From Lachnospiraceae bacterium UBA3401 (lineage in GTDB: Bacteria; Bacillota; Clostridia; Lachnospirales; Lachnospiraceae), in NCBI GenBank assembly GCA_002358575.1, contig DEPD01000146.1, forward strand, positions 1 to 20,736: DNA of 20,736 nucleotides. The letters are read 5' to 3'. Shown here in pieces: positions 1-7,523 of the stretch. Made by a program: the position numbers and the translations under genes. Below the pieces are notes generated by a model. That model made no database searches. It worked only from the letters and a program-made list of their open reading frames with translations, and was not told the DNA's origin. The first letter of the stretch is position 1; the number at the start of each line of letters is the position of its first letter.

Positions 1-57
1 ACAGACACTGGTACATTGATTAATAGAAACATGAGATGTATTGAAATTGCTGGCTCC

Positions 58-82
58 GCACCATGCAGCAAGTGCATGGTGC
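58..82. repeat. Perfect 10-bp hairpin
   Basis: Arms at 58-67 and 73-82 (GCACCATGCA / TGCATGGTGC) are perfectly complementary around a 5-base loop. No T-run follows on either strand, so an intrinsic terminator is unlikely. It could be a REP-like palindrome or an RNA hairpin at the end of a gene lying to the left of the window. Its function is unknown. Confidence 0.6.
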
Positions 83-137
83 AGGTGTGAAAAGTAACCG
101 AGAAACATACCAATTTGCGCTTACAGGCTGAAAGAAG

Positions 138-166
138 TTGTATTTTTTTTTGGTTTGCTGTATAAT
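138..166 (+). promoter_or_regulatory. Candidate sigma-A promoter for the secreted-protein gene
   Basis: A TTGTAT -35-like box at 138-143 and a consensus TATAAT at 161-166 are separated by exactly 17 bases. Transcription would start near 173 and run into the secreted-protein gene at 504, giving a leader of about 330 nt. The assignment rests on motif match and spacing only. A second TATAAT at 423-428 has no convincing -35 box. Confidence 0.5.
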
Positions 167-503
167 TAAAAAAATTCACCTATACGAACAATAATGCTGC
201 TTTGGAGCGCGAAACAGATGTCATTGATTGGCAAACTCCTCAGATCAAAGGCGTTTTTGAAAACCTGCGGTCCGCAAAGAATCTTTCTGTTCGAAAGAAT
301 CCTGTTATACAGCGTAGATATTACGCCCCTTTGAGCAATAGAATATTCGACCATCCGAATGAAACATGGGAAATTAGATCTGCGAAAACAAATACCTTTG
401 GAATGTCCGGTCACAGTCATTGTATAATTGTACATGACATTACGTGTGAACAGTAACTATATCACTATTTCAAAAGAAGATTCGTCAAAAGAATGGAGAA
501 ACA
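167..503 (+). other. Long leader or intergenic stretch, no assured gene
   Basis: This stretch holds no gene I can support. An 84-codon plus-strand reading frame (202-456) opens with TTG, has no Shine-Dalgarno sequence and matches no family I recognise. A minus-strand frame over the same bases is equally unconvincing. The stretch may be a long 5' leader of the downstream gene or the decayed remnant of an older gene. I see no riboswitch architecture I can name. Confidence 0.35.
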
Positions 504-1988
504 ATGAAGAAAAAAATATTGATAACAGTCTTAACAGTCATGCTCTTTGGAAGCACTCTTCCTGTATATGCTGCTCCACAATATATGGATGATGGTGCGG
601 TGTTTGACGCGGAATGGTATCTGGAACAAAACCCTGATGTCGCAGTGGCGTTTCCTGCAAATGTTTCCCCGGAAACACTCTATCAGCACTATCTTATGTT
701 TGGGATAAAGGAAGGCAGAACTCCTTACAATGCCGCCTCCTTCAATCCTAATGATGTACTTCCATACGCAGGTCCCACGACGATTCCTACACCGATAACA
801 CCGTCTAATTTAACTCCTGCGTCCTCCAATAACCAAAATGCGCAGAATTATGGCTGGTGCAACGACTATAACTGGGCAGATACCATAAAATCATATCTTT
901 ATGAAAATCCTGACGGCGGTGTGACTCGAGTAGAATATATTGACGGAAAAATCATAGTGGAGGATTATGACAACTACTTGTATTTGCGCTCAAATCGTAC
1001 CATACCCGCAGAACTGTCTTTGTGGGGAGGATTTTTTGCCGGAGAAAAGTATAACTTTTTCATATTTGGCGAGAAAAATCCTTCACAAAATAGCGACGCA
1101 GAAGTTATCCGCGTCGTAAAGTATTCTAAAAATTGGAAACGTCTGGGACAGGTAAGCCTGCGCGGTGCAAACACCACTGTACCATTTGACAGGGGTTCTT
1201 TGCGCTGTGCAGAATATGGTGACTATCTATATATTCGTACCTGTCATGAAATGTATCCTTCCCAGCGCGGCAAAGAAAAACAGCAGGCAAATCTAACGCT
1301 TGCAGTACGTCAGAGTGACATGCGGCTCACAGATACTTACTATATTGCAATGAACAGCCGCGTCGGTTATGTCAGCCATTCCATAAATCAGTTTGTCCTT
1401 ACGGATCAGGAACGAAATATTGTCACGCTTGATCACAGTAATAACAATCCACGCAGCATTGTACTAATGCGGTATAATAATACAAAAGCCGGCGAAGACA
1501 AATTTAGCGGAAGTGTCTCGGCACGTTCTCTTCTAACTTTCCCAGATATGGCAGGTGACAGCAATATAAGCGCATCTGCAGGAGGTTTTGCTGAGACTGC
1601 AAACGGTTATATCACTGCATTGAACTATGATACTGCATCGATTGGTATGCGTGATATTTATATAAGCTATATTAGCAAAAATGGGCTTGACTCAACCTTG
1701 ACTGATATTACAGCACTAACTGGAACATTCACTCCTATGCTTGCTCCCACAGGGCTTGATGGCGGATATCTAATGTGGACAGATATCAACGGAAGTTTCT
1801 GTTATACTAGATATGCAGATGGCGGCACAATCGGTACAGTTAACACAGCCGATGCAGCATTGTCTGACTGCCAGCCCATCTGCCATAATGGAGAAGTTCT
1901 CTGGTATGTCACATCTAATTCCACTCCTGTATTCTACAAGATAGATGCCGCAGGAATGCTTTTGCGGATTCCTGCAAACGGACAATAA
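504..1988 (+). CDS. Secreted protein with NPDV/EGR surface domain
   Basis: The 494-residue product begins with a Sec signal peptide: a KKK start, a hydrophobic core at residues 5-19, and likely cleavage after VYA (residue 23) or the next Ala. Residues 34-72 carry FDAEWYLEQNPDV followed by LYQHYLMFGIKEGR. I associate this repeat-type segment with secreted and surface proteins of Clostridia and with some RTX-like proteins. A Pro/Thr/Ser-rich linker (about 86-112) leads to a long region rich in aromatic and beta-strand-like segments, possibly a propeller, with no catalytic motif I can identify. No LPxTG anchor or further membrane segment is visible, so it is probably released or loosely wall-bound. 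The ATG at 504 follows a GGAGAA site. The gene ends at the bidirectional terminator at 1997-2037. Precise function unknown. Confidence 0.85.
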   Translation: MKKKILITVLTVMLFGSTLPVYAAPQYMDDGAVFDAEWYLEQNPDVAVAFPANVSPETLYQHYLMFGIKEGRTPYNAASFNPNDVLPYAGPTTIPTPITPSNLTPASSNNQNAQNYGWCNDYNWADTIKSYLYENPDGGVTRVEYIDGKIIVEDYDNYLYLRSNRTIPAELSLWGGFFAGEKYNFFIFGEKNPSQNSDAEVIRVVKYSKNWKRLGQVSLRGANTTVPFDRGSLRCAEYGDYLYIRTCHEMYPSQRGKEKQQANLTLAVRQSDMRLTDTYYIAMNSRVGYVSHSINQFVLTDQERNIVTLDHSNNNPRSIVLMRYNNTKAGEDKFSGSVSARSLLTFPDMAGDSNISASAGGFAETANGYITALNYDTASIGMRDIYISYISKNGLDSTLTDITALTGTFTPMLAPTGLDGGYLMWTDINGSFCYTRYADGGTIGTVNTADAALSDCQPICHNGEVLWYVTSNSTPVFYKIDAAGMLLRIPANGQ

Positions 1989-1996
1989 AAACTTCC

Positions 1997-2037
1997 AAAA
2001 AGCGAGCAGGAAAGAGTTATCTTCCTACTCGCTTTTC
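1997..2037. terminator. Bidirectional intrinsic terminator
   Basis: Arms 1998-2006 (AAAAGCGAG) and 2028-2036 (CTCGCTTTT) pair perfectly. After one mismatch, AGGAA (2008-2012) pairs with TTCCT (2022-2026) around a short loop. The stem is flanked by an A-run on the left and a T-run on the right, so it can terminate transcription in both directions. It lies between two convergent genes: 9 bases after the plus-strand secreted-protein stop and 1 base beyond the last minus-strand operon stop. Confidence 0.85.
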
Positions 2038-2367
2038 TTAAACCATATAGTAATGGGCTCCTTTATCACACTCAATTTTCTCTTTGCACAAATACATATA
2101 TTGATACACATCTGTATAGAGATTGATTAAGGAATCCTCCTCTTTTTTTATCTGATGACGACGCCTTGTCAGACCATCTGCAAGCTGTAAAAGCATGTCC
2201 GACAGCAATTGCATACCATATGCCGCTGTTTGTTTCTGCATATTTTTTATTGCCTCAAGCGTGCTGTCATGGACAGTATCAAAACCGCTCTGGTATAAAT
2301 CTTCCATAAGATTTTCCACATCATGCAGCAACTGTTGTACTGCATCTTCTTTACTGAAAATCTCCAT
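2038..2367 (-). CDS. Small helical protein, last gene of the MoxR/vWA/SWIM operon
   Basis: This 109-residue, largely helical protein has no signal peptide and no recognised family. The start chosen is the ATG at 2367, preceded by AAAGGA and placed 28 bases after the SWIM gene stop; a longer frame reaching 2478 would overlap the SWIM gene and has no good site. Residues about 10-90 resemble the helical segment of the neighbouring SWIM protein (its residues about 262-350): both show an LLxxLEEL/MEDL stretch, then [TS]G[LF] and Dx[LT]xxxxxM patterns. This suggests duplication of a domain as a stand-alone subunit, which is an inference by eye. Its position at the end of the operon points to a structural or regulatory role with the SWIM partner. 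Confidence 0.8.
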   Translation of the reverse strand: MEIFSKEDAVQQLLHDVENLMEDLYQSGFDTVHDSTLEAIKNMQKQTAAYGMQLLSDMLLQLADGLTRRRHQIKKEEDSLINLYTDVYQYMYLCKEKIECDKGAHYYMV

Positions 2368-2395
2368 TTTCGCACGTCCTTTCTTAGAAAGAATC

Positions 2396-4282
2396 TTAAA
2401 CTTCCCGCAGTTCTCCCTTTTTAAAAACAGTAATTGGATACATGCGGATTCTGCCATCGCGCAGATATATTTTTCCAAAAAAATATGGCAGATTATCCTT
2501 TGTAAGTTTTTCTAAATAGCGGATTCCCTCCTCCTCATTTTTAGAATAAACAAGTTCTATCACCACTGCTTTTCCCTGCGCATCATACAGATTCATAATA
2601 AGTTTTTGCTCCGTTTCAAGAAAAACTGCTGCATCACAAGATGCTGGTTTCAAAAATACAAGTTTCATCTGTGCTGGTTCTGTCGAAGAAAAATCATCTG
2701 TATCAGAATTGTGATAGGCAGATATATCATCTGCCACAGCCATATCAATCTGTTTGTCTGTATGAAAAAAATCCTGAAAAAGCTGCACAAAATCCTGATA
2801 ATACCATTTTCCTAAAATTTCTGTTGTCAGCACATTTTCGCCTGCTCTCTCTTTTAATAACCGCCCCTTTGTCTCTTTGCTGGAAGACAATCGCCCTCTA
2901 TTGTCACACTTTGCATTTCCCAAATGAATATAAGAAGATGCAAAATCGCGAAAAGGAATTGTCAATCCCCAAGGAGGCTCCTGCGTATAATACGGTGTGG
3001 TGCGATACGCTGCATTTGTGTCATTGTCATAAAAGACAGGTCTTGCCTGTGTGAATGTATACCATATTTTTGTATTTTGTTCCAAAAAGTAGACAGTATC
3101 TCCTTCATACCCATTCTTACTCACAAAATGTTCTGACGCAATTCCAACTAAATCCAAGTCAAGCGCCGACGTATATTCTGCGCGAAACGCTCCTGCCAGC
3201 TTTGACACAGCAAATACATTTTGTGCCTGCCTTAACAGCATCGTCTGTCGGTTCAGGCTGGCAAGCTGACGCATCAAGTTTTGTATCCCAAGTGATGCTA
3301 CACGTTTCATATACTTTTGGTACGAATCCTGCAGCCGTCTCCAATCATTCTCAAAATTAGGCAGCTTTGCATTGTGACAGATAATTGCCATTCGTTCCAT
3401 ATGGTCCAGTGCATCCTGCGATGTTCGGGACAACCCTGTATCCAATAATTCTTCCAAAAATTTCTGCATCTGTAAGGCAGCATCCTGCACTTGTTCCATA
3501 TTATATTCTGTGTCTGTACTTTTCGTCTGCTCCAAATCATCAATTTGCAGTTGTCCCAAATCCAGCTTACACCATAGAACTGCCTCTGCTTTGTGAACAC
3601 AAAATTCCTTTTTGTGGCAAGTACAGGTTGCGTATTCTAGCGGAAATAAAAGTTTGACACTTGTCGAATTTGCCAAAGGCTGTACGGCTGCAACACTAGA
3701 ATAAGTAATCTGCGGTTTTCTGCCAGCCTTAGCAGCATTAATAAATTCCTGCAGTCTCTTTGTTCCTAGCAGTTTACAGAGTTTCTCTGTTGGATAATCC
3801 ACAATTTGCTGTCTGACTTTTTGTATCATCGTATTGCTTGCTGGTTGATGATTGTCAGTCTGTTCTTCAGATTTCTCTTGTGTGCAGTTTACCGATTCCT
3901 GTGTGTCTGCAGGATTCGTATCCACCTTAAAAGTTGATTCACACAGCGTTTTTTCATCTACAGTTATTTCTTTAGAAATTGATTTATCGAACTGATTTTC
4001 ATTCGCAGCTGCTGCCTTCAATGTCAAGATTCCCTGTACAATATGGCGGCAGATGCTTCTTGACGGACAGGAACACGTACTCTCCCCAAGAGGCAGCCTA
4101 ATCTGCACGGTCTCCTCCCCAACATGGACTTCAATTTTCTCCTCCGTAGAAAGTCCGTTTTGCATCACCCCACACGAAATTGTCTCCATATCCTTGTAGG
4201 CTCTTTTCACAATTCCCTTATTAGAAATGCCAATTAGATAATCATCATCAATTTCCTGTAATGCGGATTGCCAATCACTCAT
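2396..4282 (-). CDS. SWIM zinc-finger protein with two SWIM motifs
   Basis: The 628-residue protein carries two CxC-x5-CxH SWIM motifs: CSCPSRSICRH at residues 70-80 and CTCHKKEFCVH at 220-230. SWIM fingers bind zinc and are associated with nucleic-acid or protein binding. A low-complexity Gln/Glu/Ser/Thr linker (about 100-150) separates them, followed by a helical segment (262-350) and a C-terminal region rich in beta-strand-like sequence. Proteins of this type are regularly encoded beside MoxR ATPase, DUF5682 and vWA genes, as here. The ATG at 4282 has an AGGAGG site 7 bases upstream and lies 33 bases after the HNH endonuclease stop, so it is probably cotranscribed. In this copy the restriction-modification pair separates it from its usual vWA neighbour. 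Biochemical role unproven. Confidence 0.9.
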   Translation of the reverse strand: MSDWQSALQEIDDDYLIGISNKGIVKRAYKDMETISCGVMQNGLSTEEKIEVHVGEETVQIRLPLGESTCSCPSRSICRHIVQGILTLKAAAANENQFDKSISKEITVDEKTLCESTFKVDTNPADTQESVNCTQEKSEEQTDNHQPASNTMIQKVRQQIVDYPTEKLCKLLGTKRLQEFINAAKAGRKPQITYSSVAAVQPLANSTSVKLLFPLEYATCTCHKKEFCVHKAEAVLWCKLDLGQLQIDDLEQTKSTDTEYNMEQVQDAALQMQKFLEELLDTGLSRTSQDALDHMERMAIICHNAKLPNFENDWRRLQDSYQKYMKRVASLGIQNLMRQLASLNRQTMLLRQAQNVFAVSKLAGAFRAEYTSALDLDLVGIASEHFVSKNGYEGDTVYFLEQNTKIWYTFTQARPVFYDNDTNAAYRTTPYYTQEPPWGLTIPFRDFASSYIHLGNAKCDNRGRLSSSKETKGRLLKERAGENVLTTEILGKWYYQDFVQLFQDFFHTDKQIDMAVADDISAYHNSDTDDFSSTEPAQMKLVFLKPASCDAAVFLETEQKLIMNLYDAQGKAVVIELVYSKNEEEGIRYLEKLTKDNLPYFFGKIYLRDGRIRMYPITVFKKGELREV

Positions 4283-4315
4283 GCTTTTCCTCCTATTGCA
4301 CAGAATATTTTTGTG

Positions 4316-5059
4316 TTATTTCTTTTTCTTTTTATTGCTTATTCGTTGATAATACTCCATCATTCGTTTTACTGCTGTTTGATATGAAACATTATATATC
4401 TCTGCCTGTTCTACTATATTTTCGTACAATTTGATTTCTTCATTTCTAAAAACAATATTAAGCCTTTTTTCTTTCTCTCCCGCAATATGCTGATAATTCT
4501 CTGGATATGCATAATAGCATGTTTGGCACATAGAAATATCTTTTTTCATCCAATTTTCACACCGTTCACATGCTGATGATTTATCTCTATTTGCTGAAGG
4601 GAATAACAACATAAAATATTCCAAGTCCATCATATCTTCTGGATCACCACCTATTTCATATGGGATTCTATGATCTGGCTGTAATAATCTGGCCGGATAA
4701 GATTCTCCATACAAATAGCACTTTGCTCCATACTTTTCAATCAATGCACTTTTTAGCTTTTCTGTAAGCTGTTTTCTACCTGCTGTCTTTGCTATCTTAT
4801 TCGCTTTCTTAGTCTGCTCCCAATCTCCAAACTTATATGCCGCTATACTTTTTCCTGTACTGTCTTTTACTTTAAATGTTTCCAATGGTATCCCTAACTC
4901 CCGCACATCTCTAGCAGCTCTTGGAGCATGTTCATACCCTCCATTTTTCAAATCCTCTGTACTGCAAAATCCCTTATTCAATATTGTATCTATAACAAAT
5001 CTTGCACGCTTATTTGTCACATGATCTAATATTTTCCTAAAATCTTTTGGCAATTCCAT
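4316..5059 (-). CDS. HNH-family restriction endonuclease (type II, putative)
   Basis: The 247-residue product has an N-terminal helix-turn-helix-like part (about 15-78) and an HNH nuclease core: LQPDHRIPYE at 126-135 (catalytic DH at 129-130), SANRDKS around residues 155-161 with N157, and two Cys pairs, CERC (164-167) and CQTC (178-181), that could hold a structural zinc. The C-terminus is helical and Lys-rich. It directly follows a D12-class adenine methyltransferase gene, the usual arrangement for a type II restriction-modification pair. The ATG at 5059 has an AAGGAG site and starts 14 bases after the methyltransferase stop; an upstream TTG/ATG frame to 5086 lacks a site. Recognition sequence cannot be read from the protein. 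By eye the DNA is more AT-rich than the flanking operon genes, suggesting recent acquisition. Confidence 0.85.
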   Translation of the reverse strand: MELPKDFRKILDHVTNKRARFVIDTILNKGFCSTEDLKNGGYEHAPRAARDVRELGIPLETFKVKDSTGKSIAAYKFGDWEQTKKANKIAKTAGRKQLTEKLKSALIEKYGAKCYLYGESYPARLLQPDHRIPYEIGGDPEDMMDLEYFMLLFPSANRDKSSACERCENWMKKDISMCQTCYYAYPENYQHIAGEKEKRLNIVFRNEEIKLYENIVEQAEIYNVSYQTAVKRMMEYYQRISNKKKKK

Positions 5060-5073
5060 TGTTATCTCCTTAA

Positions 5074-5976
5074 TTACGCAAAACAAAGTTCTCTTATTTC
5101 GCGCTTATCCTGCAAATACCATAAATTTTTACTTATATATAGTGACTCATAAGTTATCTCTTTTTTTCCATTTAATGTCGCTTGTGTAGATACCCCAGCA
5201 TTGATAAAAATATGATACAATTCCAATTTTTTTGGCAAACTTTTACCGATTATTTTATCCCCTGTCATCCCATCATAGCTGACAATATAGTCAACGTTTT
5301 TATGATTTAATTTTTCAAGTTCATTGACAAATTCCTCAAATAAAATACCCTGTATATAACGATTATCTCTTGCATTATCTTGGTTTGATGTGCCCTGATA
5401 TGGCGGGTCCATATATACAAGATCTCCTGATTTCGTCATTGCTAAAACCTCTTTGTAATCTACATTGGAAAAAATCGTCTTTCCTTTTAATAATTCAGAA
5501 ATTTTAATCGCATTCTTTGTTATCATTTCAGGTTTTGTCCCATATCGGCGTTTATCACAGGACTGATTCAATTCACCCTGAGCATTATATCGTACTGCTC
5601 CTTTGACAATCCGTGCCAGCAAAAACAACATTCTTGCAGGGTCCTGCATTCCATTATTAAAATCCGATCTCACTTTGTAAAAGTAATCTATATTATTTTG
5701 TTTTTCTTGAAACTGTCCTGCCCATACTGCTGAATATTCATTCGCTAACTTTTCCGGAGCATTAATACACTCCTCCATCATTTTGATCAAAGGTTTATTG
5801 ATATCATTTACCCAAAAAGAATCACATCGATTTTCCAGTGCAGATAAAATAGAAATTGCACATGTCCCTGAAAAAGGTTCCACTAACCTTTTAAATCTAT
5901 TAGGGAAAAATTTTATAATTTCTGGCGCAATTATCCTCTTGCTTCCCTGATATTGAACTAAATGTGGTGCTTTCAT
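5074..5976 (-). CDS. D12-class N6-adenine DNA methyltransferase
   Basis: The 300-residue enzyme would transfer a methyl group from S-adenosylmethionine to adenine N6 in DNA. Family motifs appear in alpha-class (Dam/D12) order: motif X QGSKR (10-14), motif I EPFSGT (33-38, SAM binding), an acidic NDIN at 58-61, and the catalytic DPPYQG at 190-195. Length suits the D12 family. It is paired with the HNH endonuclease that follows 14 bases later, so its likely role is self-protection against that enzyme; target sequence unknown. The ATG at 5976 is chosen because an AGGAGG-type site precedes it. That site overlaps the TAG stop of the vWA gene (5990-5992), so the methyltransferase is translationally knitted into the operon. 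A longer frame to 6009 lacks support. Confidence 0.93.
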   Translation of the reverse strand: MKAPHLVQYQGSKRIIAPEIIKFFPNRFKRLVEPFSGTCAISILSALENRCDSFWVNDINKPLIKMMEECINAPEKLANEYSAVWAGQFQEKQNNIDYFYKVRSDFNNGMQDPARMLFLLARIVKGAVRYNAQGELNQSCDKRRYGTKPEMITKNAIKISELLKGKTIFSNVDYKEVLAMTKSGDLVYMDPPYQGTSNQDNARDNRYIQGILFEEFVNELEKLNHKNVDYIVSYDGMTGDKIIGKSLPKKLELYHIFINAGVSTQATLNGKKEITYESLYISKNLWYLQDKREIRELCFA

Positions 5977-5989
5977 TACAATATCCCTC

Positions 5990-7129
5990 CTAAGCCAAAA
6001 CCTTTGCAATAAACTCTGATAGTTCCTCTGGTGTCATAGCACCAACGGACGCTCCCATATCCGCGAGTACAGACGCTGCATTTCTGTCATAATTTGGCAC
6101 AGCATCGTGGTCAAGCGCAGGCAAGACAATCAGTTTTGCACCACTTTCTATAATTCCTTGACTCACTTGATACATTTTGCGATAGCCGCCTCCTTCATAG
6201 AGGTCTGTCACTAACACTACCATCGTTCGATGTGGCGTCTGAATAAGCTGTGCACAATACGCAAGCGCGCCACTAATATCTGTTCCGCCGCCAAGTTGCA
6301 CACTCATAAGCGTCTCAACCGGATCGCTTACATAATCGCTTAAATCCACCACGTTTGTATCAAAAATAACAAGCTTTGTATCCAACATTGGAAGGTGTGC
6401 AAAAATCCCTGCCATAATGGCACTGTGAATCACGGAATCGAGCATAGAACCACTCTCATCCACACAGATAATCACACGCCATTGATTGTACTTTTTCATG
6501 CGCGCACTAAAATAAACCTGCTTCAGCATTAATTGTTTTGTCTCCGTATCATAGTTTTTCAGATTTCTACGAATTGTCTTTTTCATATCAATATTTCGCA
6601 TCGATTTTACAGGGCTGCTTATATTGCGGTTTAATCTGCCTGAAAAAGATTTTTTTATTTCCTGCTCAAGTTTTTTTGTCAGATCCTTCGCTACCTTCTG
6701 TACAATCTGACGCGCAAGTTCTAACACTTCGCCCTTCATCATGTGTTTCAACTGCATAACGGTCTTTAGAAGTTCCTTATTTGGCTCAAGTTTTCGCAAG
6801 ACTTCGGGGTCTGTTAAAAGCTCCGTCATCCCATACTTTTCCAGTGCATGACGCTCCATAATCTCAACCGTTTTTCGCGGAAAAAGCGTCTTAATTTTGG
6901 TAAGCCAATGCGGAATGGTAAGCTGCGAATCCCCACTTCCACCGCGCCGATCTTTGCGGATTTCCTGCTCGTCCCCATACTCTCTTGAATACAAGTAATC
7001 CAACACATCTTCCATCTCCATCATTTTCAGATTCTCTCGTTCATCTCCCTCTGAAAATGAGATCTGATCCGCCGCATATTTTCCCAAGACCAACCGCCAC
7101 CGATTTAAAATTTCCTGTTCGTCTACCAT
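5990..7129 (-). CDS. von Willebrand factor A (MIDAS) protein of the MoxR module
   Basis: The 379-residue protein is cytoplasmic, with no signal or membrane segment. It has a helical N-terminal half and a C-terminal vWA domain (about 215-379). The metal-ion-dependent adhesion site is intact: DESGS at 224-228, Thr in GGGTD at 283, and Asp in VTDLYEG at 309. vWA proteins of this kind act as metal-dependent adaptors for MoxR AAA+ ATPases, as known from CoxD/CoxE-like and RavA/ViaA systems. Encoded by the same operon as the ATPase, it is the natural partner. The ATG at 7129 is preferred, with a GGAGGAG run about a dozen bases upstream; an ATG at 7153 inside that leader is possible. Its stop codon overlaps the ribosome binding site of the methyltransferase. 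Confidence 0.93.
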   Translation of the reverse strand: MVDEQEILNRWRLVLGKYAADQISFSEGDERENLKMMEMEDVLDYLYSREYGDEQEIRKDRRGGSGDSQLTIPHWLTKIKTLFPRKTVEIMERHALEKYGMTELLTDPEVLRKLEPNKELLKTVMQLKHMMKGEVLELARQIVQKVAKDLTKKLEQEIKKSFSGRLNRNISSPVKSMRNIDMKKTIRRNLKNYDTETKQLMLKQVYFSARMKKYNQWRVIICVDESGSMLDSVIHSAIMAGIFAHLPMLDTKLVIFDTNVVDLSDYVSDPVETLMSVQLGGGTDISGALAYCAQLIQTPHRTMVVLVTDLYEGGGYRKMYQVSQGIIESGAKLIVLPALDHDAVPNYDRNAASVLADMGASVGAMTPEELSEFIAKVLA

Positions 7130-7167
7130 ACGTCCTGACTCTCCTCCATACATTATAACCGCTTGTT

Positions 7168-7512
7168 TTACCGCTTTATCAAGTCCTTATCATAATATCT
7201 TTTGCTCTTCTTTCTGCCATTTACTGAAATAAAATACATATAATCTTGATTCTTAAAATGCCATCCAATTCCTCGAATCACACCAACCATATCTGGGTGG
7301 TTAACAGGTGACACCAGATCACCATTCATAAATTGAGGAGGCTTGTCCAAAGTCCTTAATTTATCTACAGCAATCTGAACTCCCTGCACAGGATAAACAA
7401 GATTGGCTATAGTGTTATCTGTACAAATCTCATATTCAACGACACATTGAAAGAGTACAGATGGAAATGTTTTTCCTTCACACACTATAGTATCAAAACA
7501 GATTCCCCACAT
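7168..7512 (-). CDS. Small barrel-like protein between DUF5682 and vWA genes
   Basis: I cannot place this 114-residue protein in a named family with confidence. Its C-terminal half has the rhythm of a small SH3/KOW-like beta barrel: a GDLVSPVNHPD stretch, then GVIRGIGWHF, aromatic YMYFISV, and a basic NGRKKSKRYYDKDL end. Similar short domains occur beside toxin-immunity and conflict genes, so a binding role is plausible but unproven. The start is uncertain. The ATG at 7512 lies 11 bases after the DUF5682 stop with a rather distant GGAAGG. Extending to 7581 would overlap the upstream gene by 58 bases with no better site. It is 38 bases from the vWA start and clearly cotranscribed. Confidence 0.7.
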   Translation of the reverse strand: MWGICFDTIVCEGKTFPSVLFQCVVEYEICTDNTIANLVYPVQGVQIAVDKLRTLDKPPQFMNGDLVSPVNHPDMVGVIRGIGWHFKNQDYMYFISVNGRKKSKRYYDKDLIKR

Positions 7513-7523
7513 AAAATCATCGA

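Noticed and set aside
202..456. 84-codon plus-strand frame
   Set aside because: TTG start, no Shine-Dalgarno sequence and no recognisable family; treated as leader sequence, although a remnant cannot be excluded.
2641..3657. Several plus-strand frames opposite the SWIM gene
   Set aside because: They are antisense shadows of a well-supported coding sequence with two SWIM motifs.
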